Source: Enterovibrio norvegicus FF-33
GTDB lineage: Bacteria > Pseudomonadota > Gammaproteobacteria > Enterobacterales > Vibrionaceae
Direction: 5' to 3'
Assembly (NCBI RefSeq): GCF_000286835.2
Contig: NZ_AJYD02000013.1
Location: 728,871-789,199 of the forward strand
DNA: 60,329 bases
The position numbers and the translations under genes were made by a program. Under the pieces are notes generated by a model. It was not told the origin of the DNA and did not search any database. It worked only from the letters and a program-made list of their open reading frames with translations. Positions 26,277-35,421 of the stretch are shown here, piece after piece. Every line of letters starts with the position of its first letter. The stretch's first letter is position 1.

Positions 26277-27410
26277 ATGAATTCTGCGCAATTAAAAACC
26301 CCGTATTTTCTGATTGATGAAAACAAACTGATCGAAAACCTCGAGAAAGCAAAACAACTAAAAACATTGTCTGGCGTGAAGCTGGTACTGGCGCTGAAAT
26401 GTTTCTCGACGTGGGGCGTTTTCGACATCATCAAACCTTACCTTGATGGCACCACCAGTAGCGGCCCGTTTGAGGTCAAACTCGGTCATGAAAAATTTGG
26501 CGGCGAGACGCACGCTTATAGCGTGGGTTATAGCGAAGATGATGTGCGTGAAGTGGCGGATATCTGCGACAAAATGATCTTCAACAGCCAATCTCAACTG
26601 ACGGCTTATCGTCACCTTGTCGAAGAGAAAGCGTCGTTGGGGCTGCGTTTAAATCCGGGAGTGAGTTACGCCGGACAAGACTTGGCGAATCCGGCGCGTA
26701 AATTTTCTCGCTTAGGTGTGCATGCTGACAAAATCGATCCCGAGGTATTTGCATCACTCAATGGCGTGATGTTCCACATGAATTGTGAGAACAAAGATGT
26801 CGATGCCTTTGTTGCGTTGCTGGATGCTATCTCTGACAAATTCGGCAGTTACCTTGATGCGCTGGAATGGGTGAGCTTAGGCGGTGGCGTGTTCTTTACA
26901 TGGCCGGGCTATGACATTGAAAAGTTAGCCGCTGCGTTAAAAGCCTTTGGTGAGCGTCACGATGTGCAGTTGTATTTAGAGCCGGGTGAAGCAATTATCA
27001 CCCAAACCACGGATTTGGTGGTGACTGTGGTCGATATCGTTGAAAACGATATGAAAACCGCCATCGTTGATAGTGCGACCGAAGCGCACCGCTTAGATAC
27101 GTTGATATACAACGAGCCTGCATCTATCGGGGAAGCGAGCGATAACGGTGAACACACGTATGTGATTGGTAGCTGCTCGTGTTTGGCGGGTGACCAGTTT
27201 TGTGTGGCTAACTTTGACGAGCCATTGAAGATCGGACAGCGTCTGCACATTCTCGACAGTGCAGGGTACACCATGGTCAAACTGAACTGGTTCAATGGCC
27301 TTCGCATGCCGTCTGTGTATTGCAAACGTAGTGGCGGTGATATTCAGCTTCTGAATGAATTTGATTATCAAGATTTCAAACGCACCTTGTCACAGTGGTC
27401 TGTGCATTGA
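26277..27410 (+). CDS. nspC: Carboxynorspermidine decarboxylase
   Basis: A 377-residue fold-type III PLP decarboxylase. [11 protein letters not shown] contains Schiff-base Lys41; [24 protein letters not shown] and [10 protein letters not shown] (catalytic cysteine region) match NspC. It decarboxylates carboxynorspermidine to norspermidine (and carboxyspermidine to spermidine). Norspermidine supports biofilm formation in Vibrio. The start MNSAQLK is chosen by homology; GAGTAGTG upstream is a weak ribosome-binding site. It ends with a strong terminator. Confidence 0.95.
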   Translation: MNSAQLKTPYFLIDENKLIENLEKAKQLKTLSGVKLVLALKCFSTWGVFDIIKPYLDGTTSSGPFEVKLGHEKFGGETHAYSVGYSEDDVREVADICDKMIFNSQSQLTAYRHLVEEKASLGLRLNPGVSYAGQDLANPARKFSRLGVHADKIDPEVFASLNGVMFHMNCENKDVDAFVALLDAISDKFGSYLDALEWVSLGGGVFFTWPGYDIEKLAAALKAFGERHDVQLYLEPGEAIITQTTDLVVTVVDIVENDMKTAIVDSATEAHRLDTLIYNEPASIGEASDNGEHTYVIGSCSCLAGDQFCVANFDEPLKIGQRLHILDSAGYTMVKLNWFNGLRMPSVYCKRSGGDIQLLNEFDYQDFKRTLSQWSVH

Positions 27411-27460
27411 TTGGCCTACTTGTTAGCAGGCAGACAAATAAGCTAATGAGCCACTAACAG

Positions 27461-27494
27461 AAAGAAGGAGCGATTATCGTTCCTTCTTTTTTTT
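27461..27494 (+). terminator. Terminator of the norspermidine operon
   Basis: AAAGAAGGAGCGAT / ATCGTTCCTTCTTT is a long stem with a minimal loop, followed by a T run. It lies 50 bases after nspC. Confidence 0.92.
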
Positions 27495-27632
27495 GAAGTT
27501 AGTCAGAGTGTTATCACGTGCTCTTGGAGTTTCCTTCCACATTCAAATATAAGTGTATAGCCAGGCATCTTTAGGTTGCTTGGCTATATCGGTATCGCAG
27601 AGACTTAAAAATATCAGGATGAGGATAGAAAC

Positions 27633-27866
27633 ATGGATGCGTTGCTATTTGTCACTGTCGTTGTGGCAGTTGTCGTTGGTGCAAAAACACTGAAAAGTTA
27701 TTTGGCCTACAAAGCACAATTGCGTGAATTCGAAATTAACCACAGTAAAAGCAATCAAAGCGATTTGGCTGTAGAAGTTGCAGCCTTAAAATCACGCGTT
27801 GAAGTGCTAGAAAAAATCGTGACTGATAAAAGCTACACAATAGAAAGAGAAATCCGCGCTTTATGA
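27633..27866 (+). CDS. PspB-like small membrane protein
   Basis: A 77-residue protein: one N-terminal membrane helix (about 3-18, rich in Val), a basic stretch KTLKSYLAYK, and a C-terminal coiled coil (VEVAALKSRVEVLEKIV). This topology and the AALKSRVEVLEKI segment resemble PspB of the phage-shock response. No pspA, pspC or pspF lies beside it, so it is a stand-alone paralogue at most. AGGATGAGGAT precedes the ATG. Confidence 0.65.
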   Translation: MDALLFVTVVVAVVVGAKTLKSYLAYKAQLREFEINHSKSNQSDLAVEVAALKSRVEVLEKIVTDKSYTIEREIRAL

Positions 27867-28277
27867 CACTGAAGACTATGACCTACCATGAAATCTTATA
27901 TAACTGTTTGAGCTAATTCTCAGTTTTTAATATTGCCGAATTGTATGAAAACTAGGGCATCATGGTGGTTTTCTTTGCATTACCTTGTTTCACTTCAAAA
28001 AATAACTCTACAACGTATCACTCCTTATCAAAATTTAGCTAACTCACGTCCAGTCTTACATTTCTGCAAATGATATATGTCGAGTTGATATTCAACTCGT
28101 GCATATAGTTGGGTTGGCTGCGTTGAATATAAAAAGCACTCACGCGTTATTTTCGATACATATTTCGAGATAACAGCGGTAAAAAAACAAAGAGTGCACC
28201 TAATGTCGTTGTCGCTCGCAAAGAGCGCGCATCGATAGCGACAGCCTTACCAATAATTTTGATAAGGAAATTCAGAG
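27867..28277. other. Intergenic region upstream of the GH19 chitinase
   Basis: A 411-base AT-rich gap. It includes TCGAGTTGATATTCAACTCG near 28080, an inverted repeat (CGAGTTGA / TCAACTCG) that may be an operator or hairpin. ATAAGGAAA precedes the chitinase start. No gene is seen. Confidence 0.5.
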
Positions 28278-30056
28278 ATGAAACACACGGCTTTATTTAC
28301 CGCATTGTTTGGCGCGAGCTTTTTTGCTCACAGCGCTATTACAATGACCCCACAACCGGACCCAGATAATGCGGCCGGATACATCGTCTCGCAGTCGGAA
28401 ATAGCGGCAGCCGAGGCAGCACAAACCTCTGACCCTATGTACGCCATTTGGTCTCAGGCGCTTGAAACTCGCCCGAATGCGACCGTTGAAGCCATCGACG
28501 AAGGAATCGCAACCAACCCGATTAACGTCAAACGCGTAGAGCGTGTATTCCCGCGATCTGATTGGGATTTCTTAACCCATATGGCTGCACCTGAATACAC
28601 CTACACTCGTTTTCTCCGCGCCATTGGTAAGTTCCCTGCCTTTTGTGGAGACTACACCGATGGACGGGATTCCGATGCGATTTGTAAAAAATCCATCATC
28701 ACCGCGTTTGCACACTTCTCGCAAGAAACGGGTGGGCACATTGCTAAAGACAACATTTCGGATAACCCATTAGCACTGGAAGAATGGCAACAAGCTTTGG
28801 TACATGTGCGTGAAATGGGCTGGATTGAAGGTCAAGAAGGTTACACCACAGGGTGTGGTCAGGATGACTGGCAGAACAAACGCTGGCCATGTTCAGCAGG
28901 GCAAGGCTATTTCGGTCGCGGTGCAAAACAGCTATCTTATCACTTTAACTACGGTGCGTTCTCGGAGGTGATGTATGCGGGTGATGCCACTAAGCTGTTG
29001 AATGAACCGGCGTTGGTTGCAGACTCATGGCTCAACTTGGCGTCTGCTATTTGGTTCTTCCTCACCCCTCAAGCGCCGAAACCTGCAATGCTTCATGTGA
29101 TTGACCGTACTTGGGTACCGTCACAGCGCGAACTTGATGCGGGTATCGGTTATGGCTTCGGTACCACAATCAACATCATCAATGGTGGCATTGAATGTGG
29201 CGAACAAAATAAAACCAAAGGTCAGCCCGTTAACCGTATTCGTTATTGGGAAGGGCTTGCTGCTCATTATGAAATTCCGATTGAAGCAGACGAAGTCAAC
29301 ACCTGTTGGCAGCAATTGCCTTTTGGTAGTTTGAACCTTCAAGGTGCGACAGATGTGCTGTATACCAACTGGGATGGAAACTGGAAGTATTACTCAGACC
29401 GTCCAGGTGGCTATTCGTTTGAGTGTGAATTGGTCGGTTACCAAACGGCTTATTCTGCGCTTGAAAAAGGCGACTATGAGAAATGTGTAACCAACTTCTA
29501 TGGTTCACATGCGGGTTGGCCAACGGTGCGTGTTGTTCCTGATGCTGATATCACGAACCCGGATGGCGGCACAGACAATGGAAATGGCGAAACACCTACA
29601 GAACCAAACGGCTGGAGCGAAACCAAGGTCTATAACACGGGTGACCAAGTTGTCGTGAATGGCGTCACTTATGAAGCTAAGTATTGGAATCAAGCTGTTA
29701 ACCCCGTAACTGCAGGGGAGTGGGGCGCATGGACCCTTGTATCAGGTCAAGTGACACCACCAGTAACGGAGCCGACGCCACCAGTGACGGAGCCGACGCC
29801 ACCAGTGACGGAGCCAACGCCGCCAGTGACGGAGCCGACGCCGCCAGTGACGGAGCCGACGCCACCAGTGACGGAGCCAACGCCGCCAGTGACGGAGCCA
29901 ACGCCTGATACGGGATCGTCTACGTGGCTAGCTGACAAAGCATATACAGCGGGCGAACAAGTTATTGTTGACGGTGTTCGTTACCAGGCAAAGTACTGGA
30001 CGCAGGGTGATGATCCAGCGGCTAACAAGCAATGGGGGCCTTGGAAGAAGGCATAA
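28278..30056 (+). CDS. Secreted GH19 chitinase with two chitin-binding modules
   Basis: A 592-residue endochitinase. Residues 1-20 are a signal peptide (FFAHSA). The GH19 catalytic domain spans about 85-420; AHFSQETGGH includes the general acid Glu150, and YFGRGAKQLSYHFNYG is the family signature. Two CBM5/12 chitin-binding modules follow: WSETKVYNTGDQVVVNGVTY (about 445-490) and WLADKAYTAGEQVIVDGVRY (about 548-592). They are joined by seven PPVTEPT repeats. It hydrolyses chitin outside the cell by an inverting mechanism. GH19 is rarer than GH18 in marine bacteria. It is monocistronic, with AAGGAAA before the start. Confidence 0.95.
   Translation: MKHTALFTALFGASFFAHSAITMTPQPDPDNAAGYIVSQSEIAAAEAAQTSDPMYAIWSQALETRPNATVEAIDEGIATNPINVKRVERVFPRSDWDFLTHMAAPEYTYTRFLRAIGKFPAFCGDYTDGRDSDAICKKSIITAFAHFSQETGGHIAKDNISDNPLALEEWQQALVHVREMGWIEGQEGYTTGCGQDDWQNKRWPCSAGQGYFGRGAKQLSYHFNYGAFSEVMYAGDATKLLNEPALVADSWLNLASAIWFFLTPQAPKPAMLHVIDRTWVPSQRELDAGIGYGFGTTINIINGGIECGEQNKTKGQPVNRIRYWEGLAAHYEIPIEADEVNTCWQQLPFGSLNLQGATDVLYTNWDGNWKYYSDRPGGYSFECELVGYQTAYSALEKGDYEKCVTNFYGSHAGWPTVRVVPDADITNPDGGTDNGNGETPTEPNGWSETKVYNTGDQVVVNGVTYEAKYWNQAVNPVTAGEWGAWTLVSGQVTPPVTEPTPPVTEPTPPVTEPTPPVTEPTPPVTEPTPPVTEPTPPVTEPTPDTGSSTWLADKAYTAGEQVIVDGVRYQAKYWTQGDDPAANKQWGPWKKA
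29757..29903 (+). repeat. 21-bp coding tandem repeat, seven copies (PPVTEPT linker)
   Basis: Seven near-identical 21-base units (CCACCAGTGACGGAGCCGAC-type) encode PPVTEPT repeats joining the two chitin-binding modules. Copies differ only at silent sites. Such arrays expand and contract by slippage, changing linker length without a frameshift. Confidence 0.95.
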
Positions 30057-30077
30057 ACGCTAAAGTATAATAGAATC

Positions 30078-30113
30078 AAAGCCGTGCATTCTACGAGGGT
30101 GTGCGGTTTTTTT
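30078..30113 (+). terminator. Terminator after GH19 chitinase
   Basis: AAAGCCGTGCA / TGTGCGGTTTTTTT pair with a loop of about 12 bases and end in seven T, 22 bases after the chitinase stop. Confidence 0.8.
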
Positions 30114-30227
30114 GTTATTTATCTGATACTTAGTGGTGTGGTGGTGAAGTGTTAATACGTGCGGAAAGTGAGTTTTCGAGGGTGTAATCTTGCAAAAGGT
30201 ATCATAAAAAAATTACTAATATCAGTC

Positions 30228-30255
30228 TTGTTAATAATATTTCTACTCCTATAAT
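30228..30255 (+). promoter_or_regulatory. Sigma-70 promoter upstream of guaC
   Basis: TTGTTA and a perfect TATAAT are separated by 16 bases. Transcription should start near 30262, inside or just at the terminator hairpin that follows, and run through the structured guaC leader. Confidence 0.7.
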
Positions 30256-30258
30256 GCT

Positions 30259-30294
30259 GAAAACCGGAGCGTCTGCAAACGCTCCGGTTTTTTT
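30259..30294 (+). terminator. Strong terminator hairpin at the start of the guaC transcript
   Basis: AAAACCGGAGCG / CGCTCCGGTTTTTTT is a perfect GC-rich stem with a TCTGCAAA-type loop and seven T. It is about 150 bases after the chitinase terminator and 100 bases before guaC. It may be a second terminator for upstream transcription, or a stem at the very 5' end of the guaC mRNA. Confidence 0.88.
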
Positions 30295-30367
30295 GTGCCT
30301 GCTCATCGGTGAATGTTTGCGCTATCTGCAAATAGTGCGCATTCATGAGCAATGTCCGAAAGGGCAC
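30295..30367 (+). promoter_or_regulatory. Structured guaC mRNA leader
   Basis: Nested helices can be drawn by hand. P1 is GTGCC (30295-30299) with GGCAC (30363-30367). P2 is GCTCAT (30301-30306) with ATGAGC (30345-30350). P3 is GAATG (30311-30315) with CATTC (30340-30344). P4 is GCGCTA (30319-30324) with TAGTGC (30333-30338), with loop TCTGCAAA. The start codon follows 26 bases later. It may be a regulatory leader sensing purines or simply a stabilising element. It is not a purine-riboswitch sequence that I recognise. Confidence 0.55.
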
Positions 30368-30393
30368 CGTCTTAATCAGTAAGGAAAAGACAC

Positions 30394-31437
30394 ATGCGTA
30401 TCGAACAAGACTTGAAGTTGGGTTTCAAAGATGTACTGTTTCGCCCGAAACGTTCTAACCTTAAAAGCCGCTCTCAAGTTGAATTAACCCGCGATTTTAC
30501 ATTCAAGCACAGTGGTCGTCAATGGTCTGGTGTACCAGTCATCGCAGCGAACATGGATTCAGTTGGCTCATTCAAAATGGGCAAGGTGCTTGCTGAGCAT
30601 GGTTGTCTGACGGCAATTCACAAGCATTACACCGTGGCTGATTGGGCGGCATTCGTTGCTGAATCAGAGACTAAGACACTGAACAATGTGATGGTGTCTA
30701 CCGGTACATCTGATGCTGACTTCCAAAAAACGCAAGATATCATGGCATTGTCTGATGAGTTGGTATTTATCTGTATCGACATTGCTAATGGTTACTCTGA
30801 GCACCTTGTTGAGTATGTTCAGCGTGTACGTGCTGCATTCCCAGACAAAGTGATCAGTGCGGGCAACGTGGTTACTGGGGACATGGTTGAAGAGCTTATC
30901 CTTGCTGGTGCGGATATCGTGAAAGTGGGTATCGGCCCAGGTTCAGTATGTACCACTCGCGTCAAAACTGGCGTGGGTTACCCGCAACTTTCTGCGATTA
31001 TCGAATGCGCGGATGCCGCACATGGCCTAGGCGGACGTATTATTGGTGACGGTGGTTGTTCTTGTGCTGGTGACGTATCAAAAGCCTTCGGTGGCGGCGC
31101 TGATTTCGTGATGCTTGGCGGTATGCTGGCGGGTCACACAGAAAGCGGTGGTGAAGTGATTGAGCAAGACGGCAAACAGTTCATGAAGTTCTACGGCATG
31201 TCTTCTGAAAGCGCGATGGCGAAACACTCTGGTGGTGTTGCAAAATATCGCGCGGCAGAAGGTAAAACCGTACTGCTGCCATTCCGTGGCACAGTAAACG
31301 ACACCATTTCAGACATTCTTGGTGGCGTACGTTCAACATGTACATACGTTGGCGCGGCTCAGCTAAAAGAACTGACAAAACGCACCACGTTTATTCGTGT
31401 ACAAGAACAAGAAAACAACGTGTTCGGTAAAGAATAA
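30394..31437 (+). CDS. guaC: GMP reductase
   Basis: A 347-residue member of the IMPDH/GMPR family. [30 protein letters not shown], the catalytic-cysteine loop [11 protein letters not shown] and [24 protein letters not shown] identify it. It reduces GMP to IMP and ammonia with NADPH, in purine salvage. The length matches the E. coli enzyme. GTAAGGA precedes ATG. It is monocistronic, with a structured leader and own terminator. Confidence 0.97.
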   Translation: MRIEQDLKLGFKDVLFRPKRSNLKSRSQVELTRDFTFKHSGRQWSGVPVIAANMDSVGSFKMGKVLAEHGCLTAIHKHYTVADWAAFVAESETKTLNNVMVSTGTSDADFQKTQDIMALSDELVFICIDIANGYSEHLVEYVQRVRAAFPDKVISAGNVVTGDMVEELILAGADIVKVGIGPGSVCTTRVKTGVGYPQLSAIIECADAAHGLGGRIIGDGGCSCAGDVSKAFGGGADFVMLGGMLAGHTESGGEVIEQDGKQFMKFYGMSSESAMAKHSGGVAKYRAAEGKTVLLPFRGTVNDTISDILGGVRSTCTYVGAAQLKELTKRTTFIRVQEQENNVFGKE

Positions 31438-31455
31438 AATCTAATATAACATATA

Positions 31456-31486
31456 AAAATACCACCCATTTGGGTGGTATTTTTTC
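31456..31486. terminator. Bidirectional terminator after guaC
   Basis: AAAATACCACCCA / TGGGTGGTATTTTTT with a tiny TT loop lies between the convergent guaC and RTX genes. Both directions have T tracts. Confidence 0.93.
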
Positions 31487-31498
31487 ACCAATTTTTCG

Positions 31499-34048
31499 TT
31501 ACATGGTCGTGAAGTCAAACATGTCAGTGGTGACATTGTCAGCATCAAATTGTTTCAAGGTGACAATGGTGTTGCCGCCATCAAATGTCAGTACGGTTGA
31601 TGCACCAATTTGTTCAGCGTTGACTTGGTTGAAATGCGTCGCTAACGTGCTATCAACGTCAAGGGTGTCTTGGAAACGATTGAAATCCTGAATGGTGTCG
31701 TGTCCATTGTTATTGCGGAATACGAATGTATCGCTGCCTAGACCACCAATGAGATAGTCATTCCCGCCGTGACCCATAATGAGGTCGTTACCATTTTGGC
31801 CCCCAAGAGTGTCATTACCTAAACCACCCATCAATGTGTCGTTTCCATTGCCACCCCAAAGGGTGTCATTGCCATTATGACCAGAAACATAATCATCCCC
31901 ATCATTGCCTCCAAGGATGTCATCGCCTCCACCACCATAAACAGTGTCGTTGCCCAGTCCACCCCAAACGCTGTCATTTCCGTCATTGCCATTTAACGTA
32001 TCGTCGCCGTCTTGACCTCGAAGAATATCATTGCCGAAGCCACCAATGATCGTATCGATACCACTACCGCCATCAATTTCATCATTGTCATTGCCACCAT
32101 TCAGATAATCGTCTCCGTCACCACCGAACATACGGTCGTTACCATTACCGCCGCGTAAATTATCGTTACCAGTACCGCCTGACATCCAGTCATCGCCATT
32201 GGCGCCAGCGAAATTGTCATCACCTTGATTGCCTTTGATGATGTCGTTGCCCCATCCGCCGTCACCATAGTCATTCCCGTAGCCGCCTTGGATGGTGTCC
32301 TCGCCATAACCACCCCAGATACCATCATTGCCATGACCGCCTTGAATGTTGTCATCACCGTTGTCACCTTTGATGATGTCGTTGTCACCACCACCATGGA
32401 TACGATCATCGCCATCACCACCCAGCAACATGTCTTCGCCGGAGTCGCCAAATATTTTGTCGTCGCCAGCACCGCCGTTGATGTTGTCATCGCCACCATT
32501 ACCATGGAGGTAATCATTGTCATCACCGCCATCAATAACATCATCTCCTAGACCACCATCAATATAGTCTGCGCCGATGCCGCCTGAAAGGGTGTCGTTG
32601 CCGCCATTGCCGTAGATTTCGTCTGCGCCAGAGCCACCATTAATGACGTCATCGCCTTCACAATGATCGATGTTATACAGCGTGACATTGTCAATCAGGG
32701 CGCCAAATCCATCTGCAGCGCCATGACCACTAAAGCTGACTGTGATACTTGAGGTGTTTTGAGGTATTGCTACCTGACCGTCAAACGTTTGGTAGATATC
32801 AATGTTTAATTCATTGTTGATTGACTTGGTAAGCAGTGTATTGCCGTCCTGATCGGTAATCTCAATGGTGAAACCACTGGTCTTGTTATCACCGTCTTTA
32901 ATTCGGCTTGCATAATCAAACGAAAGATTGAAAGTGGCATCACTGCTTGCTGTTAGGTAGGAAACATTGACAGTCTGCTCGATAGATTCACCAGTAAGGT
33001 CAACTTCCATGACGGTATTTGTCACTGCATTGTGTGGCGTGCCGATAAATGAACCTTGTTGCATCTCCACGGTACTGCCGTTTGATGAGCTCCATCCGAC
33101 CAATTCTGTGTCGTCAAGTAAGGCCCACTCACTCCCTGCGTTGCTGCCCCAAGCTTCAAAGTTGCCGTTAACCAATAAGTTTGGAGAATCGCCATAAATG
33201 AGGTCATTGCCCGCGCCGCCTTCAATATCGTCGTCGTGACAACCGCCAGAAATCGTGTCGTTACCGTCACCACCGTCAATAATATCGTTGTCATCGCCAG
33301 CCCAAAGGTCATCATCACCAGCTCCGCCGATCAGCGTATCTTCGCCAGTAAAGCCTTCCAGCTTATCATTGCCTTCTCCGCCATGAAGGTAGTCGTTACC
33401 CGCTTGACCAAACAGCATGTCGTCGCCGTCGTCGCCATACATGGTGTCGTCACCGTCACCGCCTAGCAGTACGTCATTGCCATTGCCGCCATGTTGGGTG
33501 TCGTTTCCGTTTTCACCCCAAAGATAATCGTCGCCTTCGCCGCCGTGTTGGGTATCATTACCATTGCCACCCCAAAGGATATCATTGCCGGCGTCGCCGT
33601 TTAGTGTGTCGTCGCCTTCGTCGCCAAAGAGAATGTCTTTGTCATCGCCGCCAAAAAGAACATCGTCGCCGTCACCACCCAGTAATTTGTCTTCTCCGGC
33701 TCCGCCATAGAGTTGGTCATTGCCTTCTTGGCCAAAAAGCACGTCGTCGCCAATACCGCCGTCAAGAAAGTCGTCATCAAGACCGCCTTCTAGTCTGTCG
33801 TTGCCTTCATCGCCATAGAGGAAATCAGCGCCAAATCCACCACGAAGATGATCGTCTCCTTCGCCGCCATGGAGCTCATCAGAGTCGTCTCCACCAATGA
33901 CAGTGTCATTACCAGCACCACCATCAACGTAATCAGTATCACCGTCAGCACGAATGAAATCATCACCGTCGTGGCCATAAATCTCGTCTTTTCCCGCTGT
34001 TCCAATGATCGTGTCATTACCGGAGGTACCGTTAATTACATTTGCCAT
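31499..34048 (-). CDS. RTX (hemolysin-type calcium-binding) repeat protein with an embedded beta-sandwich domain
   Basis: An 849-residue acidic protein made mostly of nonapeptide repeats GGxGxDxLx, in two blocks (about 1-285 and 465-790). Between them (about 286-465) lies a non-repeat domain beginning [12 protein letters not shown] and ending [13 protein letters not shown], resembling DUF642/galactose-binding-like beta-sandwich domains. There is no N-terminal signal, and the tail [17 protein letters not shown] is typical of type I secretion substrates. Calcium would fold the repeats outside the cell. No protease, lipase or toxin domain is present and no type I secretion genes are nearby. A role as a surface or carbohydrate-binding protein is inferred. 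Confidence 0.9.
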   Translation of the reverse strand: MANVINGTSGNDTIIGTAGKDEIYGHDGDDFIRADGDTDYVDGGAGNDTVIGGDDSDELHGGEGDDHLRGGFGADFLYGDEGNDRLEGGLDDDFLDGGIGDDVLFGQEGNDQLYGGAGEDKLLGGDGDDVLFGGDDKDILFGDEGDDTLNGDAGNDILWGGNGNDTQHGGEGDDYLWGENGNDTQHGGNGNDVLLGGDGDDTMYGDDGDDMLFGQAGNDYLHGGEGNDKLEGFTGEDTLIGGAGDDDLWAGDDNDIIDGGDGNDTISGGCHDDDIEGGAGNDLIYGDSPNLLVNGNFEAWGSNAGSEWALLDDTELVGWSSSNGSTVEMQQGSFIGTPHNAVTNTVMEVDLTGESIEQTVNVSYLTASSDATFNLSFDYASRIKDGDNKTSGFTIEITDQDGNTLLTKSINNELNIDIYQTFDGQVAIPQNTSSITVSFSGHGAADGFGALIDNVTLYNIDHCEGDDVINGGSGADEIYGNGGNDTLSGGIGADYIDGGLGDDVIDGGDDNDYLHGNGGDDNINGGAGDDKIFGDSGEDMLLGGDGDDRIHGGGDNDIIKGDNGDDNIQGGHGNDGIWGGYGEDTIQGGYGNDYGDGGWGNDIIKGNQGDDNFAGANGDDWMSGGTGNDNLRGGNGNDRMFGGDGDDYLNGGNDNDEIDGGSGIDTIIGGFGNDILRGQDGDDTLNGNDGNDSVWGGLGNDTVYGGGGDDILGGNDGDDYVSGHNGNDTLWGGNGNDTLMGGLGNDTLGGQNGNDLIMGHGGNDYLIGGLGSDTFVFRNNNGHDTIQDFNRFQDTLDVDSTLATHFNQVNAEQIGASTVLTFDGGNTIVTLKQFDADNVTTDMFDFTTM

Positions 34049-34522
34049 GTCATAGAGTCCTTTTTGAGTTTTAGAGGCTGAGATCCTTCAAAGTCTTATC
34101 CTCTTTTTTATGTCATTGCTTTGATGAAAACGTATATAGTTTGACCGGTCAACAGCACCAGTCGGCCGATAGCAAGGAGGCTGGGGTCGTGTTGGTGTAA
34201 AAGTTTAATAAAAGAATGGGGTTATTCAGTACGAGAGGAAGAATACGAGTTTGGGGCATAGGTAACATTATCTGCCCTGAGCTAATAACCTTATAAAGAA
34301 CAGTACATTAGGATATGCTTATTTATGTCGTGCTTTATTCAACGGTTATTTATTTAATATCAATTTGTTAAGTATGAAATTTGTATGGTTTGAAGATGAG
34401 TGAGCTTAGAGAACATCAAATGTATAAAATCACATACAATGGGCTGGCATTGGTATGCAGGGACTAATCGTGAGTGTTCTAATGATGTATTGTTTGATCG
34501 GGAAGACCATAGGGAGAGTGGA
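34049..34522. other. Divergent intergenic region, RTX / XRE regulator
   Basis: About 470 AT-rich bases. TTGACCGGTCAA at 34141-34152 is a perfect 12-bp palindrome 93 bases upstream of the RTX start codon, a candidate operator. GGGAGAGTGG precedes the regulator start. No gene is visible. Confidence 0.55.
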
Positions 34523-35287
34523 ATGGCGGAGTGCGAACAACTCATCAAAGTACTAAAAAAGCAACTGAAGGCACGCGGTGTGACTTATCAGGAAGTCGCC
34601 GATGCGCTGGATTTGAGTGAAGGCTCGGTGAAACGCCTGTTTGCCAATGGTGGCAGCCTGAGTTTGGATCGATTGAGTGCAGTGTGCTGCCTGATCAACA
34701 TGGAGATGGCGGCGTTGTTTAAACTGGTGTCGGAAGATAGCCAAAGCCTGACAACCTTGACGAGACAACAAGAAGAAGAGTTGGTCGCGGACAAAGCTTT
34801 GTTGCTGGTGGCGGTGTGCATTACCAATGGTTATCGGTTCGAGCAAATATTGGCGCAATATAATTTGCCTGAGACATTGCTTATCCAAAAATTAGCACAT
34901 CTCGATCGTTTAAAACTGATTGAGCTTTTGCCAGAGAACCGCATCAAGTTAATGATAGCCCCTTCGTTTTCATGGATAGCAGGTGGACCCATTCAGCAAT
35001 TCTTTCAGCAGCAGGTAATACGTGCATTTTTTCAGTCTCACTTCTCTGGTGAAGACGAAAAGCTGGTGATGTCGACGGGATTAATGTCTTTACCCACCAA
35101 TTATAAATTTCAGCAGCGAATTCAGCGTTTAGTCAGTGAATTTTATGAATCTTGCAATCATGACAGCGAATTGACGATGAATGAGCGCCACGGCACGTCG
35201 ATGGTGGTGGCGATAAGACGTTGGACATTCCCGTTGTTTGACGAATTTGAAGTCGACGAGGGAGCATCGTCTGAATTGACCAAATAG
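34523..35287 (+). CDS. XRE-family transcriptional regulator
   Basis: A 254-residue protein with an N-terminal HTH (about 5-60: GVTYQEVADALDLSEGSVKRLF) of the Cro/C1 type and a larger C-terminal region without a recognised domain, perhaps ligand-binding or dimerising. The start MAECEQL follows AGGGAGAG; a longer frame adds 41 residues of non-homologous sequence. It lies between the RTX gene (divergent) and the VIT/vWA gene (same strand, 134 bases away) and could regulate either. Confidence 0.85.
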   Translation: MAECEQLIKVLKKQLKARGVTYQEVADALDLSEGSVKRLFANGGSLSLDRLSAVCCLINMEMAALFKLVSEDSQSLTTLTRQQEEELVADKALLLVAVCITNGYRFEQILAQYNLPETLLIQKLAHLDRLKLIELLPENRIKLMIAPSFSWIAGGPIQQFFQQQVIRAFFQSHFSGEDEKLVMSTGLMSLPTNYKFQQRIQRLVSEFYESCNHDSELTMNERHGTSMVVAIRRWTFPLFDEFEVDEGASSELTK

Positions 35288-35421
35288 TGTCATCATACGT
35301 GACGGAGAGTGACACATAACGTCACTTTGTTGATGGTACTTTCGTGCCTCCCTCTCTTATTGCAAGCTTCTGAAAACAGAGAGACAGACTCTCATTGGAA
35401 GCGATGCAAAGGAGGCACACG

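Noticed and set aside
29757-29903. CRISPR-like array
   Set aside because: Units are contiguous and 21 bases long without spacers; they encode a protein linker.
29698-29938. Repeat-rich frames on both strands in the chitinase linker
   Set aside because: They are shadows of the 21-bp repeat encoding PPVTEPT in the real frame.
31834-34081. Multiple frames antisense or shifted within the RTX gene
   Set aside because: The periodic RTX repeats keep other frames open by chance; none has its own start signals.
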